Positions 23,619 through 36,560 of a stretch of DNA of 64,000 nt are shown in pieces. Below the pieces are notes generated by a model, which worked only from the letters and a program-made list of their open reading frames with translations, was not told where the DNA came from and did no database searches. The translations under genes were made by a program, and so were the position numbers. Each line of letters begins with the position of its first letter. Position 1 is the first letter of the stretch. This stretch comes from Flaccisagitta enflata (lineage: Eukaryota; Chaetognatha; Sagittoidea; Aphragmophora): positions 25,606,001 through 25,670,000 of the forward strand of contig OZ231126.1 in the NCBI GenBank assembly GCA_965153355.1, read 5' to 3'.

Positions 23619-25078
23619 TCTCTTACTTACCTTCTCCTCCTCTCTTCCCTCCTCCTTCTCCTCCTCCATCTCCTCCTCCTCCTCCTCCTCCTGCTCCATC
23701 TCTTCTCCCGTTTCTTTCTCCATTTATCATGAGTTGTACCCTTTTTCCTTCCCGGTGGCCTCAACCACCGCTTTTCAGCGTCTATCCCAGTCATTTGCCC
23801 CTGATATCTCTACCCGGTAATCACCATATAGACCCTCTTTTCCCTTTTCTTGCTTTCCATTTCTATCTATCTGTCTGTCTATCTGTCTGTCTGTCTGGCT
23901 GTCTTTCTACATGGCTGTCTGGCTGTCTGGCTGTCTTTCTATATGGCTGTTTTTTCTGACTGTCTTCCTATATCATCTTTCACTGCCGTCTTTTTTCCCT
24001 CTTGCTTTTGGGCCATTCGATTATTGTTTCCTTTGACCTCTATCATCTCCTACTTTCAACGACGTTTGGGTAACTGCTTGGCTGACCTTACATACCTTAA
24101 AACGATATAATGACCGTATCATTCTTCACTTTTACATACCTGAATTTGTCTACCAGCCAGTTATTTAACCCGTATACAGATTCATAACGTAAAGTAATGG
24201 TCCGATTGCCTCGCTTATTCTGACATGTTCCCAAAATAGATTGTTATTAGTCCTTTATTTCTTATTTCGAGTCTGTTGTCTTTCTCTTACCTTCCTCAAT
24301 CTTTCTTTTCCTAAACGCGTACTATTTGTTTACCCGACTTTTGTCTAAATGCACGTTCAAAACAACAGTTTGTCTTGTGGCACAATGTTTTTCCTCGGTC
24401 GCTCGGAAAATCAAAGCATTTGTGGTTTTTCTTCCATTACAATTTTACCATTGATATGGCTGTTAACTTAGCCTTGATGTAGTTAAATGACAATCATAGG
24501 GATTGATTGTTTCGTCTTCTGTTGGTCATTCATTCTCTCAATTGCTTCAATAGCGTTTTTCACGTCACTGTCTCTTCACAGCTGTTGAACACTTTTTTTA
24601 GCTCTGCCCCGGCCCAGTACATGTCTGAATGGCTGCTTTGTATTCACACTCGTTGTTTTGCTGCCACTGAGTTGGCCATGGACTTTCGATTCTTTCTCTA
24701 AAGCGAACGTTGAATTTTCCTGTGATTTTTTCTACTCGGCTTCGTAGGAATCAAACTGAAGCCTTAGATTTGTCGCTGTCACTTTGACATGCAAAGTCTA
24801 ACGTCAAGCACAATATTCGGTGTCATAGTTGCCTTCATACTCTGAATCACATTCCACACTTATGACACATACTAATCCATCGTCACCACCAGCAGAGTTG
24901 GCTGATCCTAGCTTGTCATGTAATGCAGAATGATTTCATGCTGAATGTCTTGTCTAAGGTCTTGTTGTGAACGCATATCTCAATAGTTAATTCAATATAT
25001 ACAAGAACCATATTAAATTGCGAACTGGCTGATCCAAAAAGTGCACTTGACTAAAAATCAGATTTTATCTCACTTTTT
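22787..25078. other. Microsatellites and unique DNA, no gene seen
   Basis: (GA)n/(GACA)n at 22787-22945, (CT)n at 23488-23615, (CTC)n near 23640-23700, and GTC/CTGT tracts near 23280-23340 and 23865-23950. 24000-25078 is unique AT-rich sequence with no supported feature. Confidence 0.6.
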
Positions 25079-25264
25079 AGTCGCGTGCACGCGACTCTAC
25101 AACCCGCTTTGTCCGTCGGTCGGTCGGTTGGTCCGTCACACTTTACTTTTTTTTATGATTTTATTTCTTTGACCTCACTGCTCTTGCCCAAATGGTCTGG
25201 TGACCTCAAAAATGGCCCCTGCCCACCCGCACGCGACTTCGGTAGCCGTGTATCCGGCCTTGTT
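25079..25264 (-). repeat. R1 short interspersed element
   Basis: Plus strand has the perfect palindrome AGTCGCGTGCACGCGACT, 'ctacaacccgctttgtccg', CGGT repeats, 'tgcccacccgcacgcgactt' and 'ccgtgtatccggccttgtt'. One of the most intact copies. Confidence 0.9.
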
Positions 25265-25845
<581 letters not shown>

Positions 25846-26220
25846 GAGAGAGTATGAAGCCATTTAGGAGATATGGTATGGAAACCGATGATTCCTAACT
25901 TTATGAGGGTCTTAAAGCGCCTTTCTCCTCTCCCCATTTCCACCGCTGCTGCCACCGCCACCACCATCGCCACCGCCGCCGCCACCGCCAGTGGCGTCGT
26001 CGTAGCGCGTGACAGATACAAATGTGGCCAATTCGAGAAAAAGAGACTTCACACACTCACGAAAGAAAGAAAGAAGATAGAAGTAAGAAAAATTGAGAAA
26101 AAGACACAAAAAAGGAGATTTTCTCCCCCTCGTTACTTTCAATTTCATCTGTAGATCGTTCTTTTATTATTTGTTGTGTCTAACTTTTTTTCCTTCTCAC
26201 TTTTACATCTTGCGATTCTT

Positions 26221-26735
<515 letters not shown>

Positions 26736-27889
26736 TGTTCCAACTTATCAATTCTGCCCTTGTTTCTGACTGACTTTCCTCATTCCAGGCTTGGCTTTCA
26801 TTTCCTCCAATCTGGCTCCATTTCACTTGCTCCCACGTCTATCCTTTCTCTTTCTCTCTCTTTCCTTCTTCTTAACCTTCCTTTCCTCCTTTTTGTCCTC
26901 CATTTTGGTTCCACTTCTTTTGCCCTAGTTTTCCTCCGGTTTTCTTTCCCCCTTCTTATTTCCTTCCGGAGGTGAATCAAGAGAGGTCGACTTTTTCTTT
27001 TTCCTTGTTCCTCCACTACTTCCTAACACTGAACATGTGCCTGTTTCTCGGAGCTGGCCTTAGCTTGTTTTCGGCTCATTTTTAACATTAGAAGTGGAAA
27101 TCCCAGCTTATAATCGCATGCACGGTTTGAATTGGTAGTTCAAAATGAGCAGGATCCATGGTGAAAAATAGGTCCATTACAGTCATGCTTGAATAAATTG
27201 CAACTGGATTCAGTCAAAAATCAGAAAAACATAGATGAAATTGAAGCTTTTCAAAAGATGAAAAAACTGAAACCAAGTAGAGCAAATTTTGTTGATACAT
27301 TTAGATGGAATGCTGTTTTAAAGAGAAGGACTAAAAAATGGGGAAGGAAATTCATCATAATTGAGCGTTTTTTATATCGGTGATATTTTTCTTCAAACCT
27401 TTGTTATTTCTAAACAAATGAAGCCGCAATGACCAGTAACATCGCATTTGGAAGATTTTTTGCAGAGCTTTCAAATGGTCATGAATCCTTTATGGTCAGG
27501 GCCCTTAATTTGACCAAAAATAGACGAACAAGTAGAGATTAACATGCAATGTCAGTGGTCTCTCTACCTAAACTACCTCATTAGCTTTGCAACCTTGATG
27601 TCGTGCAGAATTGTGATAACTGATAAGTGTTAAAAATGGTGGTAAATAAACTTAATATTGATGCAAACCTGTCAAAAAATATTTAATTTATATAGTTTGA
27701 CCAATAAAGTATGGCTCAATGATCGAATTAAGATCCAGTTGCAGGACTGTACAACAATGTGAACGTCGCGTGCGTCGCGTCAGACCGTTGGATAGAAATG
27801 AAATTGAAACATAGAACACCTGAAAGCATAAAAGACTCTAGAAACCTACAAAATGACAACATTTCGGAGATTGTGAGCAAGCCAATCGA

Positions 27890-27923
<34 letters not shown>

Positions 27924-28065
27924 AGGAAAAAAGATTGATTCGGTGTGTCCTTGGTCGGTCAAAAATTTCCATTGTTGTCCACTTTCGCCGTTGACACTAA
28001 ACCTTGAATCTGCATTCATCAACATTTCTCGCCGCTTGTTTTTTGTCAAAATGATCGAAAAGATG
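26736..28065. other. Unique DNA upstream of the zinc-finger gene
   Basis: A diverged copy of the 18640-18800 repeat spans about 27200-27550 ('atttctaaacaaatgaagcc', 'ttttttgcagagctttcaaa'). (CT)n at 27891-27922. No gene seen. Confidence 0.5.
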
Positions 28066-28073
28066 TATAAAAA
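28066..28073 (+). promoter_or_regulatory. TATA-like box of the zinc-finger gene
   Basis: TATAAAAA, 98 bp before the ATG at 28171, so a start site near 28096 would give a 5' leader of about 75 nt. Position fits a core promoter; no other element was recognised. Confidence 0.4.
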
Positions 28074-28170
28074 CCCTAAACAACCAGGAGCAACGAATAT
28101 TGCCATAAACTAGACTCGTGCGGTGACAAATACATTTCATTTCTCTGCGGTTTCCTCGGACACAAACATC

Positions 28171-29676
28171 ATGGAAGAAAACGGAAACGATGGAGTCAAA
28201 TTAAACTACAATCGTCCCGAAAGAGGCCAAATTTCATCTTTGTCATCCGTTCAAAAAGCTGACGAAAACCTGCCCAAAAAAATGAAAAAGCGTGACCTCG
28301 ATCATGGAGAAGAAAATGAAGTTCACTCCTACTTCAAATGTGATCAGTGTCAATCTACCTTTTCCCGTATGAGCAGCCTGAATACTCACTTGAGACGGCA
28401 TACCGGAGGAAAACCATTTAAATGTGATCTATGCCCATCTACATTTTATGATAAAGGAGATTTAAAAAAGCATATGAGGATCCACACGGGAGAAAAACCT
28501 TTTAAATGTAACGCTTGTCCAGCCGCTTTTACTATGAGTGGTACTTTAACTTTGCATAAGCGACAGCACACGGGTGAAAAGCCGTTTAAATGCGAAATTT
28601 GTCCATCGGCCTTCTCCAGAAAGGATTCATTAACGGGTCACTTTAGAACACATACAAAAGAGAAACCATTCAAATGCCATTATTGTCCACATGCAGCTGC
28701 CACAAAAGGTACATTAAATAGTCACATCAGAACTCACACAGGAGAGAAACCCTTTCAGTGTAACGTTTGTCCCTCTGCATTTGCCAGTAGTACCAACTTA
28801 ACCATGCACAAAAGGACACATACAGGAGAAAAACCTTACAAATGCAAAATGTGTCCATCAGCTTTTCCTCAAGGTTCTCATCTAAAACGGCACATGAAGA
28901 TGCACAATGGAGAAAAGACTTTAAAGTGTAATTTTTGTCAATCTACATTTATTGATAAACAAATCTTGAAGCAACACCTTAAAATACATGTTGAGAAAAA
29001 ACTCTACCAATGTGATATCTGTCAGTCTTCTTTCTACCAGACCAGTGGTTTGAAATCACACCTCAGGACGCATGCGGAGGAAAAATTATTTCGATGTGAT
29101 CACTGTCCATCCACTTTCACTCACAGCCACTCTTTGAAAAAGCATTTGGAACTGCACACCAATGAAAAATCTTATCGATGCAGCATTTGCTCATCAGCAT
29201 TTGCCCAAGAAGCTGGTCTGAGAAGTCACATGAGGACTCACACGAAACCAAAATCATTTCAATGTGATGTCTGCAATACTGTTCTCGTCAGCAAACAGAG
29301 TTTAAAAGATCACATGAGAACTCACAATGGCGAAAAACCATTCCAATGCAAAATCTGTTTATTAACTTTTTCACAGATAAGTCATCTCAGGACACATGAG
29401 AAAAGACATAACATAAATCAAAGACCGCAATGTCAAATCTGTGAGACTGCATGCGCCGATAAATATGCCTTAAAGAAGCACATGCTTATGCACACGGAAG
29501 AAAAAGAGCTTCATTGTAACTTATGTTCATCAGCTTTCTCTCGCATTCAAAACATGAGAGAGCATATGAAGACACACACGGGTGAAAGATTGTTCCAGTG
29601 CAAGATATGCCCCTCAGCTTTTCCACAAGCAAACCATCTAAAAACTCATTTGAGAACGCATGAAAACCTTGAATAA
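28171..29676 (+). CDS. C2H2 zinc-finger protein, 16 fingers, single exon
   Basis: A 501-residue protein with about 50 N-terminal polar residues followed by 16 consecutive C2H2 fingers of 28 residues each (C-x2-C-x12-H-x3-H), ending four residues after the last finger. Many linkers are TGEKP-like (H-TGEKP-F-K-C), typical of sequence-specific DNA-binding nuclear proteins. Two fingers deviate in the core: finger 5 (CPHAAAT) and finger 14 (CETACAD) lack the usual Phe. No KRAB, BTB, SET or other effector domain is visible. The frame stays open upstream to GTG 28123, but ATG 28171 has a better context (aacatcATGG). Codon use is even, with no stops, frameshifts or long repeats, unlike the surrounding DNA. 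The finger helix sequences differ from one another, so this is not a recent tandem expansion. Regulation and target are unknown. Confidence 0.9.
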   Translation: MEENGNDGVKLNYNRPERGQISSLSSVQKADENLPKKMKKRDLDHGEENEVHSYFKCDQCQSTFSRMSSLNTHLRRHTGGKPFKCDLCPSTFYDKGDLKKHMRIHTGEKPFKCNACPAAFTMSGTLTLHKRQHTGEKPFKCEICPSAFSRKDSLTGHFRTHTKEKPFKCHYCPHAAATKGTLNSHIRTHTGEKPFQCNVCPSAFASSTNLTMHKRTHTGEKPYKCKMCPSAFPQGSHLKRHMKMHNGEKTLKCNFCQSTFIDKQILKQHLKIHVEKKLYQCDICQSSFYQTSGLKSHLRTHAEEKLFRCDHCPSTFTHSHSLKKHLELHTNEKSYRCSICSSAFAQEAGLRSHMRTHTKPKSFQCDVCNTVLVSKQSLKDHMRTHNGEKPFQCKICLLTFSQISHLRTHEKRHNINQRPQCQICETACADKYALKKHMLMHTEEKELHCNLCSSAFSRIQNMREHMKTHTGERLFQCKICPSAFPQANHLKTHLRTHENLE

Positions 29677-29937
29677 GCAGATCATAGGCAGGGACTGCCA
29701 ACCCTGAAACATGGACAATCCATATTACTCAGCTTCCAGAGTGGACCCCCAAGGAAACAAGTATCTACACTTTTTTGGCCTATCCGTAGATATGGCTTTT
29801 ATTGTACATGACAATCTCGTACTGTCCTATCAAAAATTGTATTTCATTTCATTACTTAACTTTACATTATATCACATAATCATATTCTAGAGAAAAAAAC
29901 AAACAAAATTTGCTCAATTTAAGAAAATTCATCTTGT

Positions 29938-29943
29938 AATAAA
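29938..29943 (+). terminator. Poly(A) signal of the zinc-finger gene
   Basis: AATAAA, 262 nt past the stop codon, in an AT-rich stretch. First canonical hexamer seen downstream. Confidence 0.5.
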
Positions 29944-30121
29944 AATCTATTTGTTTTTACTCATTGACAATTCTTCTTTTTATACGGATTGAGCTACAGA
30001 CAGATCTGAGATTGGCCCGAAATCAAACATTTCTCACTGTAAATTTTGGTCTGATACTAAAAAGATATCCTCGTTATACTCGATTTTGTGAGAACATGTA
30101 ATGGACTCGAAAATGTCGCGT

Positions 30122-31332
30122 AGCTACAGGACGATGGGAGCAAAGACAACCTACTATCTTGGTCAAATTAAGAGTCCGGCATGTTATATTACATAGTGGG
30201 CAGATGATTCAAAAAAACATATGAAAATTGGTGACCATTGGAAAGCTCTGCAAAAATGCGATCTGATGCCACCAAGCAGAACTCTGTAGATCAATTTGTT
30301 TAGATTTTACAGCGAAAAGAGTTAAATGATTCCCCTTGATCTTTAGAGTGAAAATCATTGATTTCTGTCTTTGGAATTCCAGCAGCTTCATTTGGATATC
30401 TCCTATACATATCAATGATAAAAGCATAAGAAAATCGGTGACCGTTTTAAAGAGCTTCACAAGAGCTTTCATTTGCCACCAAGCAGAGCTCATTTGCTCA
30501 AACCGTTTAGATTTTACAACAAAATTAGTACAAGCCTTACCCAAAACCTAAGTAGCAAAAACAGATGAAAAAGTTGGGAAACCTGTCACACGCAAATCAA
30601 TGACACTGTTATATGAGACCAAAAAGATCACAATACAAGCATTATTTAGTGCCAAAATATGCTGAAATAAACTTTGGTTATAAGAGAAGAGGTTTTGCTG
30701 ATCAATATTCAAATATAGATAACTAAATCCAATCGCGAGGACTCTTAATTTGACCAAGATAGTAGACTGGAGGATAGATTTAAGATATCTTAATTTCATT
30801 TGATATATAAAAAAATAAAAATTTATGCTAATTAAAGGTTGCTCTATTGCTTGAATATATTGATTTCTCTCATTCTTCCACTTGTTACTTGACTTTATTA
30901 CAACTTCATATTCAATATTCTAACCTAGCTCATTAGATTGAGCTAAAAATTTTATATCACAAAAAAAAATAATAACTCAATCAGATCATTTTTAAAGGTT
31001 TTATGCCTGATTTAAGCTTTGCCCAGATATATATACATAATTATTCCTCTTGAAAAGTAACTATAAAATATGTAAAAATAGTCCAATTGAGCTGATTTTT
31101 TCTTCTCAAAATTCTATTAATTTTTAGCTCAATCTAATAGATTAGGTAAGAATGTTGAAAAATGAAATCCTAATGAAGTCAAGTCACAAGTTAAAGAATG
31201 GGAAAAACTAACATATTCAAGCAATGGAGCAGCTTTTAATTAGCATAGATCTCAATGTTTTTTATAAATCAAATGAAATTAAAATACTTAAAATCTATCC
31301 TCCAGTCTAGGTCGTCTTTGCTCCCATTGTAC
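30122..31332. mobile_element. Foldback element carrying a nested TA-MITE
   Basis: Outer ends 'tagctacaggacgatgggag' and 'ctcccattgtactgta' are inverted. Removing the nested element leaves arms 'tagactggaggatagattt' (30763 on) and 'aaaatctatcctccagtct' (about 31290) that pair for about 200 bp each. Non-coding. Confidence 0.7.
30154..30762. mobile_element. 609-bp TA-flanked MITE nested in a foldback
   Basis: Perfect 24-bp terminal inverted repeats, beginning CTATCTTGGTCAAATTAAGA. TA flanks at 30152-30153 and 30763-30764; the host arm has a single TA at this point, as its inverted partner shows. The interior has diverged internal repeats ('aaaattggtgacca' and 'aaaatcggtgaccg'). Tc1/mariner-type, non-autonomous. 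Confidence 0.85.
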
Positions 31333-33625
31333 TGTAAAATATCTTAGTCATAAAAAGTGGTAGGGGATGACATAAACAAACATGCCCTGGCCCAGATTAC
31401 ATTGTGTCCCTTAGATTGAAAGTATAAATCATTAAAAATATGAATCACTGTACATCTAGATATAGTTTGTCATTATCAGCTGATAATGGAGGGATTTGTG
31501 AACTTTTTGAGGGGGAAGGGATTTACATCATCTTGTATCAAATCCATATCGCCCTTTTGTATATGTTTGATTGCACTCTATGCTTACAATAAATGTCTTT
31601 ATTTCTTGAAGTTTTTGAAATCTTCAGTTGAACCGTAATGTAAACCAATAATTAGGAACTATTTTCTTCCTAATCTTCTTTGATTCATGACATGCGTCCT
31701 TGCGTCTTTATGAGAGTGTCTGTTTCAAGATTGGTCGATCTATATGTCTGTTACGCCACTTCAAAAATGGTAGACAGTTTAGTCGACGTTTAATAACCGC
31801 GAGAATTATATTTCTCAAATCCGGTGCCGCAAAGATCGTCATTCATCAATCATCTACCACACGGATAAAATAAAAAAGACGCACTTTCAAATGGCTAATT
31901 CTGCCTATGAATTTTCATAAAACTCAATTAAATCATAGACCATTTGAAAGCCCTTCAAAAGTATTTTCATTTGGCGTCAATCTGGTTATTTTATCTTTTT
32001 TCGTTTAGATTTGGCATTAGTTTGAGTGAAAACTTTGCCCATTCCAGTTTTACAATCCTTATGTAAAATTGCATTTTTGCAAGTTAGTGCTTCTCTTTGC
32101 AGGGCTCTAGCTTCTAAACTGTTTGAGATACAGACCTGGGATTAGTCTAGATTGAAAGATCTTTTGAAAATCTTTCAAAATGACTCAATTCAAAAATGTA
32201 CAAATAGTTTTTTGTATCTGTCTCATGAATAGGTAAGGAGGTGCGTCTTTTTTTTTAGTCGAGTTGTATCATCATTCATCTATCATTCTATCATTAATCG
32301 ATGTATCGTTACCTGACCGGGATGATTAAAATCTTTTCCCCGTACATCAATTTCCCCCTTCCACATATTTTTCCGCTGCCTCATCTTCATTCTGCATCTT
32401 AGTTCTAGATATCATCTCAGTCAAACCCTTCTTCATTTTTCCACTACTCGCTCGCTTCACACACTCTCCCTACCGACACCTCCAGAAGAAAGGAGAAAGG
32501 ATCTAGAAGGCATGAGGCAAAGAAGGCTCCGTCTGGATTTACTTTCTACCGCTCTGCCGGACGCCGAAGGAGATGGGAAGCCGGTCGTCCAGCACCATCC
32601 GACAACACCTCCACATCCTTTGGTCACTACCAACACTGCCGCCTTTAGAAACGCCGCTGCCCACGCTACGCAGCCTCAGCCATCGGGCACCGCCGGTTCA
32701 GAGCAATAGCTCCACCCACGCCGCCGCCGCCGCCTACAACTTTTTGTATCGTCGGCCGCGGTTGCAGTTGCCGCCGCCGACTCTGCCACGATCAACTTCA
32801 CCGCTTCTGACAGACGCCTCCACAAGACGCCTCCAACGAGGCAACCGACTTCAAATCCACCAACGCAATTGACTCCTTGTTACTTCATATTCTCCCTCCG
32901 CTTCTTTCCCCCCCCCCTTTTCAGCGACTGATAGCACGATGACGTAGATATAGTCATAATTACTTCTTACTTAGCAATTCCTCTGAAATGTGTAGAGTTC
33001 ATCGTAGCGTCTTGGGTAGTTTGTCAGTCCTCACTCAGCCTTATCCGGCCCAAACGAACAACCACCGCATCATTATTGATGAACCAACATCATTTAAACC
33101 AGAACCACCTCGTGACTAGGCCACAGCTCATCATAGATGGCTTCACAACAGTGATTACATCTCTGTCACATCACCGATAAGGCGATAACACCAATGGCAA
33201 TGTCATACATCCTGCTTATTAATGGCGCCACATTCAGATATACCCAAGCCCCATTCACAATTCTGCGACAGCCCCACGTCCAATGATACCAGATCTAGAG
33301 CTCCATCGCCATAAAAACTTATCCTCCCTCTCCATTTGCCTTTTTTCCGCCTGGTTTGTCGGCTTTTGTCGGTCTGTTCCGTCGGCCTGGTTTTGTCGGC
33401 GGCTGCGAAGGATTTACTGTTGTTTTTACAACTCTTCCGCGCCTTTGGAATCGATACAACTTTTCTTCTGTTTCTCCTCCTTCGCGCGGATCTCAGCCTT
33501 TCTTTACGACCTTTTCTTTCTCTTTTGCAGCCTTCTATATGGATCTTTCTCTTTTTTTCCCTTTTTTTTTTCTTTCTTTCTTTCTTTCTTTCTCTCTTTC
33601 TTTCTTTCTTTCTTTCTTCCCTTTT
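31333..33625. other. Unique DNA, no supported gene
   Basis: 31872-32255 has possible inverted ends ('aaaaaagacgcac' and 'gtgcgtctttttt') suggesting another MITE. 32510-32870 is GC-richer with CGC/CCG repeats and two overlapping open frames that show no domain. (TTTC)n lies at about 33570-33617. Confidence 0.45.
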
Positions 33626-33674
33626 TGGGCAGCGGCCCCAAAGGGCCGATGTCCTGTAGGACACAGGGGTGAAT

Positions 33675-33706
<32 letters not shown>

Positions 33707-35510
33707 GTCCGTCCGTCCGTCCGTCCGTCCGTACGTACGTCCGTACGTCCCCCCCTAAAGCTTCTGAATTCTCAAATTCCCATTGAATAACATGGGAAAA
33801 TGACAAAATGCTAACTTCCCATTGAATAACATGGGAAAATAACAAAATTCAAGCTTCACATTGAATAACATGGGTAAACGACAAAATACAACTTGGAAAA
33901 ATTACATAAAATGGAAAAATACATATATCCCATCCAATAACATGGAAATTTAACAAAAAATGAAAAAAATTGCAAAAATTGCAATGGGATTACATGGAAA
34001 ATTGATAAACAAGTCATCCAAGGATCGCACATGGTCAGCGGTACCCGATGCCCTGCTTGGAGTGATTAGCTGAAGAAGTAGAGTGAAAGCAGGGCAGCGG
34101 CCCAAACGGGCCAATGTCCCGTAGGACACAGAGGTGAATTTCCATATGTCCTGAGAGGGCATATTTGAGGCCTTAGTGGCAATTTTCCATAATAATCAAT
34201 AGGAATTTTGCATTTTTTTAAATTCTTTTGTCAATTTTCCATGTTAATCGATGGGAAACATGCATTTTTTTGCGTTTTTGTAAGTTTTCCATGTTATTCA
34301 ATGGTAAGTTTGGATTTTGACAATTTCCCATCTTATCCGATGGGAATTTGAGGCTTGAGAAGGGGGATGTACGGACGTACAGACGTACGGACGGACGTAT
34401 GGAAATTCACCCCTGTGTCCTACAGGACATCGGCCCTTTGGGGCCGCTGCCCAAAAAGGAAATTCTCTAGAAAATTAACAGGAATTTGTAAAAAATATAG
34501 AACTCCCATTGAATATCATGGAAAATTGCCTGAAAATTGCCCAAGGGCCTGAAATATGCCTTCTCAGGACGTAAGGAAATTCACCCCTTTGTCCTACAGG
34601 ACATCGGCCCTTTGAGGCCGCTGCCCTGCTCTCACTCCACTTCTTCAGCTGATCACTCCAAGCAGGGCATTGGGTACCGCTGACCATGTACAATCCTTGG
34701 ATGACTTGTTTCTTTTTGGGCAGCGGCCCTGGAGGCTTTTCAGACCCCAAATTAGACCCCTCAGACCCAAATAAGGCCTTTCAGACCCCAAATCAAGCCT
34801 TTCAGACTCCAAACCACGCCTCTCACACCTTAAATCAGACCTCTCAGAGCCAAAATCAGGCCTCTCAGCCCTCCAAACCAGCTACTCAAACTGGAGAAAA
34901 TTGTCCTATGTGGAATCATAGGTCATCGGCCCCTCTGGGGCCGCTGCCCCTCTCATAATCTCCTTCCCACATACACTAACTTAGGGGCATCGGGTACCGC
35001 TGACCATTTAACGCTTTTGCGACTTTTTGGGCAGCGGCCCCAAAGGGCCGATGTCCTGTAGAACACAGGGGGGAATTTCGAGACGTTCGTCCGTCCTTCC
35101 GTCCTTCCGTCCTTCCGTCCTTCCGTCCCCTGGACCATCAAGGCCTCAACAGCCTCCAGGACTCAATTTAGCCCTCAGGCCTAAATCAGCCCTCTTGGCT
35201 TTAAATCAGCCCTCCTCCCATGCCCTAAATCTGCCTCCAGACCTCAAATCTGCCCTCCAGACCTTCAATCAGCCCTCCCCAGCCCTCCAACATAACCCTC
35301 CTCAAATCTGCTCTCCAAGCCTAATTATGCCCTCCAACCCTCAGATATGCCTTCAGTGGCATAAATCAGCATCTAGAGCCCTCAGGATGGACGGACGTCT
35401 CGAAATTCCTCTAGCCTACAGGACATCGGCTTGTGCCATGCCCTGCTCTCACTTCTCTTTCTTCCTGGATCACTCAGCAGGCATCGGGTACCACTGACCA
35501 CAAAGGATCC
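33626..35510. mobile_element. Cluster of inverted F2 modules
   Basis: Modules of GGGCAGCGGCCCcAAAGGGCC + GATGTCCTGTAGGACA + 'caggggtgaatttcc' occur at 33626-33680, 34093-34147 and 35028-35078. Inverted forms are at 34408-34458 and 34572-34627, and a partial one near 35396-35430. Each is followed or preceded by (GTCC)n or GTACGTCC. 34005-34160 and 34560-34710 form a longer inverted pair. Interiors hold a 40-bp repeat (33770-33960) and CT-rich 20-bp arrays (34740-34890, 35160-35390). All frames here are repeat translations. Confidence 0.65.
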
Positions 35511-35519
35511 TTATGACTT

Positions 35520-36030
35520 TTTTCTTTTCCTTTCTTTCTTTTCTTTTCTTTTCTTTCTTTTCTTTCTTTCTTTCTTTCTTTCTTTTCTGACCATTCAATT
35601 TTTGTTTCTTTCTTTGACCATTAATTCTTTCTTTCTTTCTTTTACCATTCAATAATTCATTCATTCATTCATACATTCATTCATTCATTCATTCATTCGT
35701 TCATACATTCATTCATTCATTCATTCATTCATTCATTTCATCATTTATCAATCACTCTCATTGACTTTGTATTCTTTTCCTTACTATTTATGATTTTATC
35801 TCCTCAGTAAGGAGTCCTCACTCCCCCAGCCCCCCTTCCTCTGACCCTGTTTAAAAACTCTCCCCCCTCTTTTCTCCCTTTTCCGTCTATCCCCCCTTTC
35901 TGCCCCATAACTCTCTGAAGATGCCGTTTAATATAATAATAACGAGCGACAAGCAGTTTCGTCTCTCTCTTTCTCGATCATTTTCACGTTATTATTCGTC
36001 TTTCAAATCTTGTCTATCTTCTACCGTCTC
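35520..36030 (+). repeat. (TTTC)n and (ATTC)n tracts, then unique DNA
   Basis: (TTTC)n to about 35640, (ATTC)n at 35650-35740, then CT-rich unique sequence. Confidence 0.8.
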
Positions 36031-36107
36031 ATTGGTTTGTTCCATATCACCCAATGACGTCACAATGAATATCCTCCATCGTGATTGGTCCAGATGAAGT
36101 GACGTCA
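36031..36107 (+). promoter_or_regulatory. Two CRE palindromes with CCAAT boxes
   Basis: TGACGTCA occurs twice (36055-36062 and 36100-36107), with ATTGG at 36031-36035 and 36084-36088 and CCAAT at 36051-36055. Full 8-bp CREs bind CREB/ATF factors and CCAAT binds NF-Y. This density within 77 bp suggests a real promoter. The first ATG downstream is 36144. Confidence 0.55.
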
Positions 36108-36143
36108 CAAAGCTTCTTCTTTTTTCTCTATTCGGTCCTGGCG

Positions 36144-36326
36144 ATGGCTAAAGTGAGATTTATTGTCTCTTTGCCGATTCCAAATGGAAAGGAAATTGTC
36201 CCGTTTCGCGAGGGAACTGGGAAAGCTCCCAAGTATGGAATTGGTGAAGAAAGAGTTGGAGGGAGAATGGCGATCGCTCCTTTGTATGGATTTGGGGAAG
36301 GGAGAGTGGGTGAAAGAACGGACTGA
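36144..36326 (+). CDS. Small ORF downstream of the CRE cluster (60 codons)
   Basis: ATG 36144 starts a frame with MAKVRFIVSLPIPNGKEIVP, then runs into a minisatellite. No family recognised. 'aaagtgagat' right after the third codon could be a splice donor (GTGAGA), which would make ATGGCTAAA a tiny first coding exon. It may equally be non-coding leader. Confidence 0.25.
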   Translation: MAKVRFIVSLPIPNGKEIVPFREGTGKAPKYGIGEERVGGRMAIAPLYGFGEGRVGERTD

Positions 36327-36560
36327 ATAGCAAATTGGCAATGGCTCCTGTATGTGGAATTGGTGAAGAGAGAGCGGGTGAGAGAATGGTGAGGGCTGAG
36401 AATGGAATAGGTAAAGGGAGAGTGGGTGGGAAAATGGCGGCGACTCCTAAGTATGGAATTGGTGAAGGGAGAGAGGGCTGTGTATGGAATTGGTGAAGGG
36501 AGAGTGGGTGGGAAAATGGCAAGGGCTCCTGTGTATGAAATTGGTGATATGAGATTGGGC
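36190..36560 (+). repeat. Degenerate minisatellite of about 45-57 bp
   Basis: Repeats of 'ggaattggtgaagggagagt' plus 'gggtgagaaaatggcgangg' and 'ctcctnngtatg'. It creates open reverse frames rich in HSPFTNSI that are not genes. Confidence 0.65.

Noticed and set aside
32512-32872. Pro/Ala-rich ORFs
   Set aside because: CCG/CGC-rich sequence with two overlapping frames and no domain or splice support.
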